Source of the DNA: Ceratothoa steindachneri
Taxonomy: Eukaryota > Arthropoda > Malacostraca > Isopoda > Cymothoidae
Direction of reading: 5' to 3'
Length of the DNA: 64,000 nucleotides
Assembly (NCBI GenBank): GCA_963969495.1
Contig: OZ018320.1
Location: forward strand, 76,452,813 to 76,516,812
The notes beneath the pieces were generated by a model, which did no database searches, was not told the DNA's origin, and saw only the letters and a program-made list of their open reading frames with translations. The translations under genes were made by a program, and so were the position numbers. Positions within the stretch are counted from its first letter, which is position 1, and every line of letters begins with the position of its first letter. Of this stretch, positions 36,033 to 46,715 are shown in pieces.

Positions 36033-39000
36033 TTAATCGTCGACAGGGTTCCGACTTAACGAGTCGGCCATACAATTGTTGGACCCTTTTATGTAGTGAA
36101 TGGAGTACTGGTACTCCATCAAGAGTAAACTCCATCTCAGGAGTCTTCCATTCTTACACTTATTTTTACCTAAGTATGACAACGGTTTATGGTCGCATTC
36201 CAACTTGAACTCGCGCCCTATTAGATAATATTTGAATTTACCTATGGACCATATTATGGCCAAAGCTTCGATTTCGATAGTAGCGTAGGCTTTTTCTCTA
36301 CTCAACAGTTTCCTACTGACATAAGCTATGGGATAGGCTGTTTCGTCATCTTCGTATTGAAGCAATACTCCGCCTAGCCCGTCCCGACTAGCGTCCGTGC
36401 GAAGACCGAAGATCTTGTTGGGATTTGGTAAGCGAAGAATGGGCGCAGTTACGAGTTTTCCTTTTAGAATCTCCAACTGAGTTATTGCATGGGGGTTCCA
36501 CGTGACAGGGTCTGACGCTGTCTTTTTTAACAAATCATTCAGTGGGGCCGCAATGGAAGCGAAGTGTGGTACAAAACGCCTATAGAACGAGGCCGCTCCC
36601 ATAAACGATCGGAGTTGTTTCTTTGTTTTAGGCCGGGGCATCTTGACTATGGCGTCCACTTTTTCTTGCTGGGTAGTCAAGTGTTTTTGTCCTATTTTGA
36701 ATCCCAGGTAGTCAATGGATTCGTAGGCAAAATAACACTTGGTCGGCCCGGCGGTTAGACCTTGCTCCTTCAATTTCTCCAGCAATGAGCGTAGGGCGTG
36801 TAAGTGTGACTCCCATGTACGGGTAGCTACGTACACGTTGTCGAAGTAAAACGACACGTCGCTTAGTCCAGCGATAATTCGCCTCATTATCCTATTATAA
36901 TTGCTACCGGCTGTAAGTAGTCCGAAGGGTAGCCTGGTAAACTGTAACAGACCTCTCTCGGTCGCAAAAGCCGTCAGTTTTTTGGACTCCTTAGCGAGAG
37001 GTATTTGATAGTACGCTTTACATAAATCTAATTCGGTGATGAATTTAGCGTCTTCAAATAAATGGAGATTTTGATCTATTAGTGGGATGGGCTCGGCGTC
37101 GAAAACGGTCACTGAATTCAATTTTCGGCAGTCCACGCACATCCGAAATGATTGATCAGGTTTCTTAACCATTACTATGGGGGAGCAATAATCGGACTCC
37201 GATGGCTCTAAAATTCCCAATTTTAGTAAATTCCGGACTTCCTTATTGAAGGCTTCTCGTAGGTGGATTGGTAAAGGATATGGTTTGCTCCGAACCACTG
37301 AATTAGTTTTTAGTTTTATTTCATGGATAAAATCCTTGGCACATCCAGGGTTTTCAGAAATGACTTCTGGGAATTCCATGAGCAAGTTCAACATTTCCGC
37401 TTTTTGTTGAATTTCTAAGTGGGGATTTATCTTTAAATCCACCCGAGGGTCTTCCGGGGTAGGTGAGAGCGAGGGAAGTTCGTATTCCTCGTCTTGTTCC
37501 ACACACACGGTGTGTATGACTTGCAGGGGCGTACCCGGGTAAACGGCATCCATCGGTTCTTCTTCGTCTAGAAGGGTAATATTCTTTATGCACGCGCGGC
37601 GGTGATATTTTTTTAGCATGTTTATGTGATAGGTTCTTCGCCCTGTTGGGGTATCTATCAAGTAATCGACTGGACCCCGTGCCTCGATTACTTCAAACGG
37701 TCCCTTCCACTGGGCCCATAACTTATTATTTTCGGTCGGGAGTAATAATAAGACTTCATCTCCTGCCTTTAATTTTCGAGCCTTTGCTTTCATATCGAAA
37801 TAGTCCCGGTATTTGGCTAAATTTTTCTCGGCGTTCTCTCGAGCTAAGCCAGAGCAGTATTCTAGGCGCTCGCGCATATCCATCACGTAGGCGTAAGACG
37901 ATTTGATTTCTTGCTCGAGCTTCGCGTTGGAAAATAATTCCTTAAGAATACTCATAGGACCTCGCACATTTCTCCCGTATAATAGCTCAAAGGGCGAGAA
38001 TCCCAACGTCCGATGAGGTATTTCTCGGCAGGCGAAAAGGGCAGCAGGCAGGTATCTGTGCCACTGTGTAGGGTTGTTTTGACACAACTTCTTCAATATA
38101 TTTTTGAGAGTCCCGTTTAATTTCTCGCAGATTCCGTTAGCGGCTGGATGAAATGGACTCGTAAAAATTGGCTTGACTAACAGAAGTTTGTTAAAATATT
38201 CCATCAATTCTGAGGTGAATTGGCGCCCTCTATCAGATAGAATTTCTTTAGGCAGGCCTACTCGTGCAAAAATTGAAATTAATGCTTCCGCGCAGGAAAT
38301 AGTGTCAATCTTCCGTAGGGCCACGGCATCTGGGAACCGGGTGGCACAATCCACTAGAGTGAGGATGTAGGAGTGTCCTCCACTTGAAGGGGGGTGAATT
38401 GGTCCCACCAAATCAATTGCCACTCGAAAGAATGGTTCGGTTATAACGGGCACCTTTTGTAAGGGAGCGGGAGGTACCCGTCCTCTGGAGGGATCCTTCT
38501 GACACACGTCGCATGATCGGCAATAGGCCACAATTTCCCTTGCGGCCTGGGGCCAATAAAAGTGTCGGAATATCTGCTGCGCCGTTTTGTTGTGCCCAAA
38601 GTGTCCGGCTAATATTCCATCATGCGCGGTATTCAAAATTCTTTGCGTGTATTCTTGAGGTACACACAGTGCTTTCTTGTTCTCCTTATCCTCCTCGCTG
38701 ATAGTACGGTAGAGAAGTGAGTCTTCTACGATATACTGGATCGGCTTCTTTCCTTTCACTTGGAGAATTTCACCTTTAATAGCTTTCTCCCATAGAGGTT
38801 TAAGAGTGGGGCATTCCTTCTGAGCACTGGCGAAGGAAGTCAATTTGAACCCATTGTCTTCGAGGGTAATCCTCGGGGTCAACTTAGCAGGTTGCTCTTT
38901 CCTCTGGGCTTCTTGTGCCCGGGTGACTACTTGTTGGGCCACTTCTTGCTGGGGAATTAGGGGGTTTTGTCCGATTAGTACTGCGCAGAACTTAATCGGG

Positions 39001-40508
39001 GCTACTACCACGTCCGTCCAACCGGTGAAATATCTGCATTGTATATGACATCTCACGACGGGGAATCGATTGTCGCGTCCTAAAAAGTCGTGGACGATTG
39101 CGAATTTCTTATGGGCAGGGTTTACTGGGGGCAGCAACTTGTCGGATACCACTATGCACGTGCACCCGGTGTCTCTGACTAAAGTGGATACTCGGCACCC
39201 ATTAACAGTGCCCTCTTCAAATTGTAGGCCGCCTGGCGAACTTTTGTTGAATAGAAAGTTTACCTGTTGCTGGGGCCCTTCGGATGTTGGCGCGGGGACG
39301 TAGGACGAATCAGCTTGTCCTGCTGGGATCGCGGCAGTCAGGTTTTGCACCTGTTGTCTCGAGGTCTCCCTCAGTCGGGAGTTCTGTGGGCACTGGAAAC
39401 TCAGGTGACCTATTATCCCGCAGGTATAACAAGTGACGGGCTTCCTGGGATACGTGCCGGTATTAGGGTATGATCCTTGTGGAATCCTAACTTCTTTTTG
39501 ATTTTTTTCTCCTCCAAAATTTGGTTTATAAGTTCCTTTTGCTGCTGCGAACTTAAAGGGCTTCTTCTGTAAATGCCTGGGTGGCGGCCCATTTTTCTTT
39601 GGGGAGGGAGCCTTCTCTTTCTTGTACTCCCTAGGATATAACCGATGATTTACCGCGTGGAGGTCAGCCTCGTCCAGACACTCGTTGAAGGTAGAAGCTT
39701 TTCGGTCCTTAACGAATGCACGGATTTCCTGGGGTAGGGTACTTAGTAACTGATCTCTAAGCATGAAGTCGACGACCGCAGCGACTTCGTTCTCTACCCC
39801 TTCTGACTCCATCCAAAACTGTAGGCTTCGACGAAGCTCAAAGCCAAAATGTTTGTACGTTTGTCCAGGTCTTATACGAGACTGCCTGAACTTCATCCTA
39901 TATTCTTCCGGGTTAAGGTTTGTAGCTGAGAGAAGTTCGGCTTTGAGAGTGGAGTAGTCCACAGTCGCTTCCGAGGGTAAAGATACGAATATCTCTCTCA
40001 TCCTACGATTGAGTAGTGGTAACAGTCTGGCGACCCCATCTTCTTCTAGGTCCCAATTATTGACTTCAAATATTTTCTCCAAATGGGAGAGATATGAGCA
40101 TAAATCTTCTTCGTCCTTGTACTCCGGGAGTTTCATGCTGGCCGCTGGTGATACTCCTGTTTTAGATGACACTGACTGCACCTCTAACTGGTCTTTACTA
40201 AGAGCTCTTTCGTGGGCCCTTATCTTCTCTCTTTCATCAGCTTCCATTTTCGTCTTTTCTCTTCTTTCATCAGCTTCCATTTTCGTCTTTTCTCTTCTTT
40301 CATCAGCTTCCATTTTCGTCTTTTCTGCTTCCATTTTCATCTTTTCTCTTCTTTCTTCTCTTTCGTTTCTCTCTTTCTCCTGAATAAACTCTCTTTCGTT
40401 TCTCTCTTTCTCCTGAATAAACGAACTCAGCTCGGTTCCTTGTAGTCCGAGGCTTTGACCTTGCTTCCGATAAAGGTCAAACAATGCCATCGCGCTTATG
40501 TCAGTCAT
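36033..40508 (-). CDS. Gag-Pol polyprotein, order Gag-PR-INT-RT-RNase H
   Basis: A 1,491-residue single frame; the ATG at 40506-40508 is the first in frame. Residues 31-105 are a charged coiled coil with tandem repeats (IQEKERNERE twice, then REKTKMEADE type units). A capsid-like region (about 120-300) is followed by a zinc knuckle C360-X2-C363-X4-H368-X4-C373. The protease DTG is at 446-448. Integrase follows: H629, H636, C666, C669 zinc finger; D699, D759, E795 catalytic triad with DX35E; a GPF-type module near 936-951. Reverse transcriptase (about 1070-1270) has D1161 in TELDLCKAYYQI and LPFGLLTAG, but the active-site box at 1221-1224 reads YFDN where the family has YxDD. RNase H (about 1365-1485) keeps D1372, E1414, D1439 and D1482. 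The second RT metal-binding Asp is lost, so RT activity is doubtful. There is no separate gag stop or frameshift. Confidence 0.95.
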   Translation of the reverse strand: MTDISAMALFDLYRKQGQSLGLQGTELSSFIQEKERNEREFIQEKERNEREERREKMKMEAEKTKMEADERREKTKMEADERREKTKMEADEREKIRAHERALSKDQLEVQSVSSKTGVSPAASMKLPEYKDEEDLCSYLSHLEKIFEVNNWDLEEDGVARLLPLLNRRMREIFVSLPSEATVDYSTLKAELLSATNLNPEEYRMKFRQSRIRPGQTYKHFGFELRRSLQFWMESEGVENEVAAVVDFMLRDQLLSTLPQEIRAFVKDRKASTFNECLDEADLHAVNHRLYPREYKKEKAPSPKKNGPPPRHLQKKPFKFAAAKGTYKPNFGGEKNQKEVRIPQGSYPNTGTYPRKPVTCYTCGIIGHLSFQCPQNSRLRETSRQQVQNLTAAIPAGQADSSYVPAPTSEGPQQQVNFLFNKSSPGGLQFEEGTVNGCRVSTLVRDTGCTCIVVSDKLLPPVNPAHKKFAIVHDFLGRDNRFPVVRCHIQCRYFTGWTDVVVAPIKFCAVLIGQNPLIPQQEVAQQVVTRAQEAQRKEQPAKLTPRITLEDNGFKLTSFASAQKECPTLKPLWEKAIKGEILQVKGKKPIQYIVEDSLLYRTISEEDKENKKALCVPQEYTQRILNTAHDGILAGHFGHNKTAQQIFRHFYWPQAAREIVAYCRSCDVCQKDPSRGRVPPAPLQKVPVITEPFFRVAIDLVGPIHPPSSGGHSYILTLVDCATRFPDAVALRKIDTISCAEALISIFARVGLPKEILSDRGRQFTSELMEYFNKLLLVKPIFTSPFHPAANGICEKLNGTLKNILKKLCQNNPTQWHRYLPAALFACREIPHRTLGFSPFELLYGRNVRGPMSILKELFSNAKLEQEIKSSYAYVMDMRERLEYCSGLARENAEKNLAKYRDYFDMKAKARKLKAGDEVLLLLPTENNKLWAQWKGPFEVIEARGPVDYLIDTPTGRRTYHINMLKKYHRRACIKNITLLDEEEPMDAVYPGTPLQVIHTVCVEQDEEYELPSLSPTPEDPRVDLKINPHLEIQQKAEMLNLLMEFPEVISENPGCAKDFIHEIKLKTNSVVRSKPYPLPIHLREAFNKEVRNLLKLGILEPSESDYCSPIVMVKKPDQSFRMCVDCRKLNSVTVFDAEPIPLIDQNLHLFEDAKFITELDLCKAYYQIPLAKESKKLTAFATERGLLQFTRLPFGLLTAGSNYNRIMRRIIAGLSDVSFYFDNVYVATRTWESHLHALRSLLEKLKEQGLTAGPTKCYFAYESIDYLGFKIGQKHLTTQQEKVDAIVKMPRPKTKKQLRSFMGAASFYRRFVPHFASIAAPLNDLLKKTASDPVTWNPHAITQLEILKGKLVTAPILRLPNPNKIFGLRTDASRDGLGGVLLQYEDDETAYPIAYVSRKLLSREKAYATIEIEALAIIWSIGKFKYYLIGREFKLECDHKPLSYLGKNKCKNGRLLRWSLLLMEYQYSIHYIKGSNNCMADSLSRNPVDD

Positions 40509-40710
40509 CTACCTTGTTTTTAATCAAGCCTGACCTATTCCACCACCGAAACTTACCACTTGGCCTAACAATTACCTTTAGATGGTATCCACCTCTAACT
40601 TTACCAATTTCCCATTCGTCAAATATTCTATTATTCCTGGTGTTCCTTTTATGTGTTAGCTCTTCCTTAAATAGCCACTGCTGGGTTCTTTCTAATATAA
40701 AACCTCTAGA

Positions 40711-40720
40711 CCTGACACCA
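40711..40720 (-). promoter_or_regulatory. Candidate primer-binding site (tRNA-Leu type)
   Basis: Minus-strand TGGTGTCAGG lies 11 bp downstream of the 5' LTR end. It is complementary to a tRNA 3' end CCTGACACCA, as in animal tRNA-Leu (CAG) as I recall it. Only 10 bases match and the 11 bp offset is larger than usual. Confidence 0.55.
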
Positions 40721-40731
40721 CTTTTATAATA

Positions 40732-42171
40732 TGTCGTAGAATGACCCTTGCTTTGATCACTTTACGCTTTGACACCCTTTTAGTAACGGTATACTTTAAG
40801 GGGCGTGAGTTACTTCTATGATGAAGTAGGCTTTGTTCTAAGAGTGCTATTTTAGTGGTTTAGTCCTTAAGGAAGAGCTATTTTTAAACACATAAGGATA
40901 AGAGGAAACACCAGAATCTACCAAAAAATAAACATGTATTTTAAATTAAATATTACAAACCAACAGTAAAAGCATTTCTATATTTGGCCTCAAAGAATTT
41001 CGAATGACAAAACATAAACAAGTAGGCTTTCAATAAACAAACTAATTGCCAATTAGTATTTTTATCACGACCCTATTTGTTTAGCATAAAACATTAAATT
41101 AATGTACTGTCATCTGCAAACACATATGACCTAGGTTCAAGAATAATGGTTTCTATTCTCCTTTAAAACGTGGGACGTACTAAACTTCTACTATCGCAAT
41201 AGAGATATAAATAGTATTGTTAACTTACAGGTAGGTCTTAGGGATTGCCGGATGTCGCTGGAGGACTTATCTCTCGCTTTGAAGTGTGGCTTCGTCGCTG
41301 CTTGAATTTTCGAGGAGGGAATGCTTCTTAAACGTAATTAAAGAACGGGAGCTCGTTGGGGCTGGGTTCTTCTCCTCTCACTCTTACGGTGCTTGCGATG
41401 TAAGAATCACTCGAGTGTGAGCGGCTTTGCTTTTCTTCAGTCGGACTTCTTTGCAGACGGAAAAGGCTTCTTCGGTATGGCACCGATATAAAACTTGACT
41501 ATTTAGGTTAATACGGCCCTGAAAGGGGGGGATCGATTTTCTCAATCTGATCCTATCGTTTCTCACGGAAATAGTCTTGTAGGGCTGAAGGGTCGATCTT
41601 TACGAATTAATCTTTCTTCTGGCGAATCGACTTCTAATAATCTTCTTGTCTAGCCGATGGATCGATCTTCACGACCTAATCCTACTCTGGCGTATCGACT
41701 TCAGATAATCCTCTTCTCTTTCTTTGCGGGGCTTATTTATAGGCGGATTGCCGCCCCATCTAAAGGGGGAAGTGACCAGGCCACAGATGCAAAAGGGGGG
41801 GAGCGAATGGTGGGTTAGCATCTGGGAAGAGCGAGAATTCCTGAGGTGGCACTGGGATGCCCAAGTCAGCTCGCAAATTATAGGCTCGTAACCACACCGC
41901 TCCTTAGCGTGCCTTCTGACTCGCACCGTTTTTTTCTTCCTAACCACGGGTTTATGGGTCTCGTAGGTCATACGATCGTTAGAGCGTCGTTTAAGGACCT
42001 TAGGTGGTCGCCTTCAAACATATGTTAGCTCCAACTGCCCACAGCGGCGAGGCGATCACACATGGTAAGCATTTTCGCCGGCTACCTTTCCCACGCTTCT
42101 CCTCATGAAGGGAGGGGGGCTTGAATGTATCTATACTCCTCCAGGAGGCTTAATGTAGCCATTTCTCCACA
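40732..42171 (-). repeat. 5' LTR of the Gmr1-type element
   Basis: 1,440 bp, identical by eye to 34314-35753 except C at 41936. Being upstream of the minus-strand ORF, it is the promoter LTR. Confidence 0.95.
41732..41741 (-). promoter_or_regulatory. TATA box in the 5' LTR
   Basis: Minus-strand TATAAATAAG, the likely core promoter of the polyprotein transcript. The GATCGAT-type repeats lie downstream of it in the transcribed direction. Confidence 0.65.
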
Positions 42172-43530
42172 AACCCCATGCATCATATTATTATTACTAT
42201 TATTGAAGAGTTGTTTTTTTATTCTTTATCTAAGTGGCTTACTTCATACCTCACTCTCCTCATTGGTACTATTTCTCAATCTCAAATTAAAAATAATTAC
42301 GACCTCATTGATAAACTTGACTCCATTCGTTACTCTAATAATTTCTCTCTTGTTAGCTTCGATGTATGTTCTCTTTTTATTAAAGGGTGGGTTGACGATA
42401 TTTTCCACTTCCTTATTAATAAATTACGTAACGCTGATATTTCTTTGCCTCTTAATACTTTTATTGACCTCATGTCATGTGCACCAAAAATTGTAAGTTT
42501 TCTTTTAATGGTAAATTTTACCTTCAAAAGTTTGGTTTAGCTATGGAAAATTGTTTATCTCCTGTTCTCTCTAATTTATATATGGAGTTTTTTTTAAACT
42601 ATTCTCCTCCTTACTATTATCAATTTCCCCATTGTATGGTTTTGATACATAGACAATATCATATGTTTGTGGCCTACTTTTAAGGATGTCCATGGTTTCC
42701 TCACTGAGCTTAATTTTTTGGTCCCCTCAATTAAATTCACTCTAGAACTTGAGGAAAATAGTGTCCTCCCGTTTTTAGACCTCCTAATTCACAAGACTCA
42801 GTCTGACTTGAAATTTTATGTCTATCAATTAAGCTTACTAACTCTGGTTCCTACATTGACTTTTATTCTGGTCATAGTGATAAAGTCAAAGGTTCATTAT
42901 TCACTTCAATGTTTCTCCGCGGGTTACGGGTCGCTAATCCCGAATTATTGGATAGTGAAATTTCCAAGATCTTTTTAATATGAAATAAATAACCTCTGTT
43001 ACCCTTACAAACTTTCTTGCCGCGTGTCTAGATTTGGCTAAAAAGACCTTTTAAGGAACTGAAATACCTCACACATATAATTTTAAGAATTATCTTGTTT
43101 TACCCTTTTCTGAGGCTTTATCCTTTCTTCCCCCTCTCTTCAAATGTTTAAATATTGCAGTCGTGTTTAACTATAAGTTTACTATGTACAAAATGTTAGT
43201 TCACAATAATACCAAGAATATAGGAAGAGTTTATTGTTTCAATTGTGCATTTTGCCCTAGGCACTACTTTGGGCAAACTGGAAAATCATTAATTGTTCGT
43301 TTGTTCCAACGCAAGTATAATATTAGAATATGTGAACGCAATAGTGTCTTCTTTTTTCACTTATCTGACATGGTTATCTTATCAATTAGAAATCCGCTAA
43401 GTTTATTTACCACTCAGAGGACTATATTAAGAGAAATATTGTTGAATGCTCCTTGATTAACTGTTCTCTTAACTTCATTATATCCTCCGATCTCTTTAAA
43501 CTTGATCCTGTCATTAACAAGGTCTACTGA
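42172..43530 (+). pseudogene. Penelope-like element, 3' part: RT and GIY-YIG
   Basis: Continues the reverse transcriptase interrupted at 34313: FSLVSFDVCSLF (about 42345-42380), NGKFYLQKFGLAMENCLSPV and LSNLYMEF (about 42495-42590), then IKFTLELEENSVLPFLDLLI (about 42730-42790). It ends with a GIY-YIG-type endonuclease: RVYCFNCAFCPRHYFGQTGK (about 43225-43285), with the following SLIVRLFQR. RT plus C-terminal GIY-YIG is the diagnostic pair for canonical Penelope elements. At least four frame changes and a decayed YxDD region make it inactive. Confidence 0.85.
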
Positions 43531-43559
43531 CCAAAAGGTCGCGTGCCCTCACTTATTCT

Positions 43560-43860
43560 GATCTTCAAAACTTTCAAGAATACCCACAGTAACCTTGAGA
43601 GGACCTTGGCAATCCTATCATTCGAAAGAGAATGTAAAGACCTAAAGGTTTCAAATTTCGTTAGAATACGTCGAATAGTTATGATATTATTGCCAAAACG
43701 AAATAATTCCCGGGCTAACCTTGGGAGGACTTTGGCAATTATATTATTTGAAAGAGAATATAAAACAGTATAAGATTTTTAAATTTCGTTGGAATCAGCC
43801 GAATAGTTATGATGTTATTTTCCTCCACTCCCCGCCGCAATAATTCCCGGGTTGCTTTTT
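43560..43860. repeat. Dispersed ~120 bp repeat, two copies plus a partial
   Basis: Two adjacent diverged copies (about 43575-43690 and 43700-43825) share GGACTTTGGCAAT-like, GAAAGAGAATRTAAA and GAATAGTTATGATRTTATT segments; a third starts AATAATTCCCGGG at 43841. A further copy lies at 46136-46300, on the other side of the pentanucleotide array. Class unknown. Confidence 0.75.
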
Positions 43861-44885
43861 AATGGAATTTGAAGATGTGGTTGGTATTTTTAATGTCACT
43901 TCATAAATTCAATCCTTTCCATCTTCAGCATCAGCTATTTGTTCTTCCTTTTCTTCAGGAAAGAAAATTATTTCACTTGATGGCATTGAAACATTGGCCT
44001 ACTTATAGTAGGCAACTCTTCTTCCGTCACCTTCTTGTCGCTTTTTACTCAAGTTAATCTCGAAAGCAAACCTGATGTGATCCAAAAAGATAATCATTTC
44101 TCTCTGACCTTTAATGAAATCAAGTTCCTTCACAGAAATCTTCCTCTCCGAAGGGGATTTAAATTAATTTGAGTTTCGTTTTTGCAACCACGGCAGCCAA
44201 ATTCACAGCAAAAAAAAACAATTTTACATTTGCGCCTGAGGATATCAACACGTAGTCTAGTTTTGTAATGAAAGTGTCTTAGGCCTGTAACTCTCCTCTC
44301 CCAAGGAATATGTTTTGGGCCTGCTTCCCAGTTCTTTTGGATCTGTTTAAGTTTGTGACTCTTGAATTTGCAACGGAGTCTAGAAAAGAACTGTTCCCTC
44401 GTTCCCACTTTTCAAGAAATTTAGGGTAAATATCCTTTGCAAGATTGGCTGCTGGGTAGTTTCTCACATCCACATTTCAGAACATCAACCAGAGTTTGGA
44501 ATTGAGATGGCAACAACTCTGATATTTTCAATTTAGATGTTTAAATGTGTGAATGTCGCCAGTCTTGTCCTAACTTTAAAAGCAATTGTAGGTCAAATCC
44601 CACTGGTAGGATGGTAGTACTGAAGGCCACGTCATCTTCAGCACACTGATGAATATATTTCAAACGGTGAAATAAGAAAAAAAAGTAAACTAGAGATAAT
44701 TATTAATATAATAATAGTCATTTAATTCTTCAAGATGACAAAAATAAGTCAAAGCTTTTAAGTAGCTAACCAACTAGAACTAAAATTATATTAAAAAAAA
44801 AAAAAAATAGAATTCATAAGAAGGACTGCAAATTTTGAGCACCCCTCATTTATGTAATTAGAACGTTGAAAAGATTGACACACAC
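43861..44885. other. No recognised gene
   Basis: AT-rich sequence. The minus-strand frames 44130-44408 and 44279-44473 and the plus-strand frame 43869-44057 have no motif that I recognise. An A run of 15 occurs near 44793-44807. Confidence 0.5.
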
Positions 44886-46135
44886 TAATAGCACAGTATT
44901 CCATAGTATAGAATAATATACTATAGCAGATTAGAGCATAGTGTATTATAGAATATTATTGCATATCATAGTAGAGCATAGCACAGCATTGCATAATATA
45001 GCACATCATAGTATAATATAACATAGCATAGTATATTATAGCATAGTATAGCCACATACTTAAGCATAGCCTGGTAAAGAATAGTCTAGCATAGCGTAGT
45101 ATTATCTAGCATAGCATAGCCTAGTATAGCCTAGAATAGACTAGCTAAACTTGCCTAGTATAGCATAGCATATCATAGCCAAGTATAGCATAGTATAACC
45201 TACCGAGTTTTAGCCAAGCCTAGCCAAACATAGGATAGCCTAGCCTAAAATAGAATATCCTAGCTGTGCCGGGCCTAACCAAGCCTAGATTAATATAATC
45301 TAGCTAGCCTAGTATAACTTAGCATAGTATAGCCTACTTTATCTTACCTTAGCTTAGTATAGCCAAGCCTATCGTATTCTTACCTAGCTTAGTAGACCCT
45401 AGTCTACCCTAGCATATTATATTATAGCCTAGTTTAGCCTAGCCTAGTATAGCTTTGCCTAGTGTAGACTAGCTTACTATAGCCTAACCTAGCCTAACCA
45501 GATATGGCTTAGCATTGCATGCCAGAGCATATCTATAGTATCCTAGCCTAGTATAGCCAAGTTAGAATAGGCTACTATAGCCTAGCCAATATATCCTTGC
45601 ATACGATAGCCTAGCATACTATAGACTAGCTTGGTATAGCCTATCCTAGCATAACCACACCTAACATAATATAGCCAAGCATATCATACTATAGCCTAGC
45701 CTAGTATATCCTAGACTAGTTTAGCATACCATAACCTAGACTAGAATCACCTTGCATAGCTTAGCTTATTATAGCCTTGGTTAGCTAGCTTATCGTAGCC
45801 TAACATAGTATTACCTAGGATAGCCTAGCATAGCAGAGCATAGCCCTTCCTAGCCCATTATACTTTAGCCTACCCTAGCATATCATAGTATAGCCCTGTC
45901 TAGCCTAGTATAGCTTAGCATCGCTTATCCTTGCCTAACATAGTATAACCTAACCTAGTATTTTCTAGCCTAACATACTATATGCTATCCTAGCATAGCA
46001 TTTTATAGCCGAAATTAGCTTAGTATATCTTACCCTTTTAAATTATATCTTAGCATAGCTTAGTATAGTATAGCCTATTCTAGGCTTGCCTAGCAAAGTA
46101 TAGTATATTATAGCCTAGTCTAGTCTAGTAGAGTA
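44886..46135. repeat. Pentanucleotide satellite, (TAGCN/TAGTA)n
   Basis: About 1.25 kb built from five-base words, mostly TAGCA, TAGCC and TAGTA, with scattered substitutions and phase shifts. The typical phrase is CTAGCCTAGTATAGCCTAGC. No coding frame. The dominant word TAGCC is one base from the arthropod telomere word (TAACC on this strand, TTAGG on the other). Confidence 0.95.
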
Positions 46136-46300
46136 TCGGCCGAACAGTTATGATGGTATTACTAGAACAAAATAATTCCCGGGCTAACTTTGGGAAGACT
46201 TTGGCAATTATATAATTCGAAGGAGAATGTAAAACAACAGAAGGGTTTCAAATTTCGTTAGAATCGGATGAATAGTTATGATGTTATTACAAAAAAAATA
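46136..46300. repeat. Copy of the dispersed ~120 bp repeat
   Basis: Shares AATAATTCCCGGGCTAAC, GACTTTGGCAATTATAT and GAATAGTTATGATGTTATT with 43700-43825. The two copies flank the pentanucleotide array in the same orientation. Confidence 0.8.
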
Positions 46301-46715
46301 AAAAGCAAAACGGGAACCGACCGGCATAGTGAGATGTAGAGTCGCTCGCGACTAGACTTGCACGTGACTAAAAAGCATATTTTAAACGAAATTGTCCATT
46401 TTAATTCTAAGCCCTTTGTATTTTTACCTTGTATATTTCTTTTGTTTCTTGAATAATGTATTTATATTTGCGTATGGATATATCCATAGTTATGTGACTT
46501 ATATTTCGACATTTCACACACTCTCTCACACTTTGGTATTGGTAGAAATTTTATCTATGTCTTTACCTTATCTGTACCTGCTTTTAATCCCTTTTCTGTT
46601 AATGTATTTCCATCTTTTTCAGGGTTATTTTTCTCCTATATTTATGATTCTTGTAAAATAATTCTTTATGTATTCCAAAGAATGAACTACCAGTCAGGTT
46701 GGGTTTGGTTTGTAA
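46301..46715. other. No recognised feature
   Basis: AT-rich; the hydrophobic 89-codon frame at 46392-46661 is likely chance in T-rich sequence. Confidence 0.5.

Larger units (their letters stand above)
34314..42171 (-). mobile_element. Gmr1-type Ty3/Gypsy LTR retrotransposon, complete, young
   Basis: A 7,858 bp element on the minus strand: two 1,440 bp LTRs, a candidate primer-binding site, one uninterrupted Gag-Pol ORF and a 5 bp target duplication. By eye the LTRs differ at one base (T at 35518, C at 41936), which indicates a very recent insertion. The pol order is protease, integrase, reverse transcriptase, RNase H. This is the order of Ty1/Copia but is found among Ty3/Gypsy elements in the Gmr1 group. 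It is inserted in a Penelope-like element and shares LTR features with the solo LTR at 12174-13149. Confidence 0.95.

Noticed and set aside
40009..40445. Plus-strand Ser/Phe-rich frames of 77-124 codons
   Set aside because: Antisense of the repeated coiled-coil codons of Gag.
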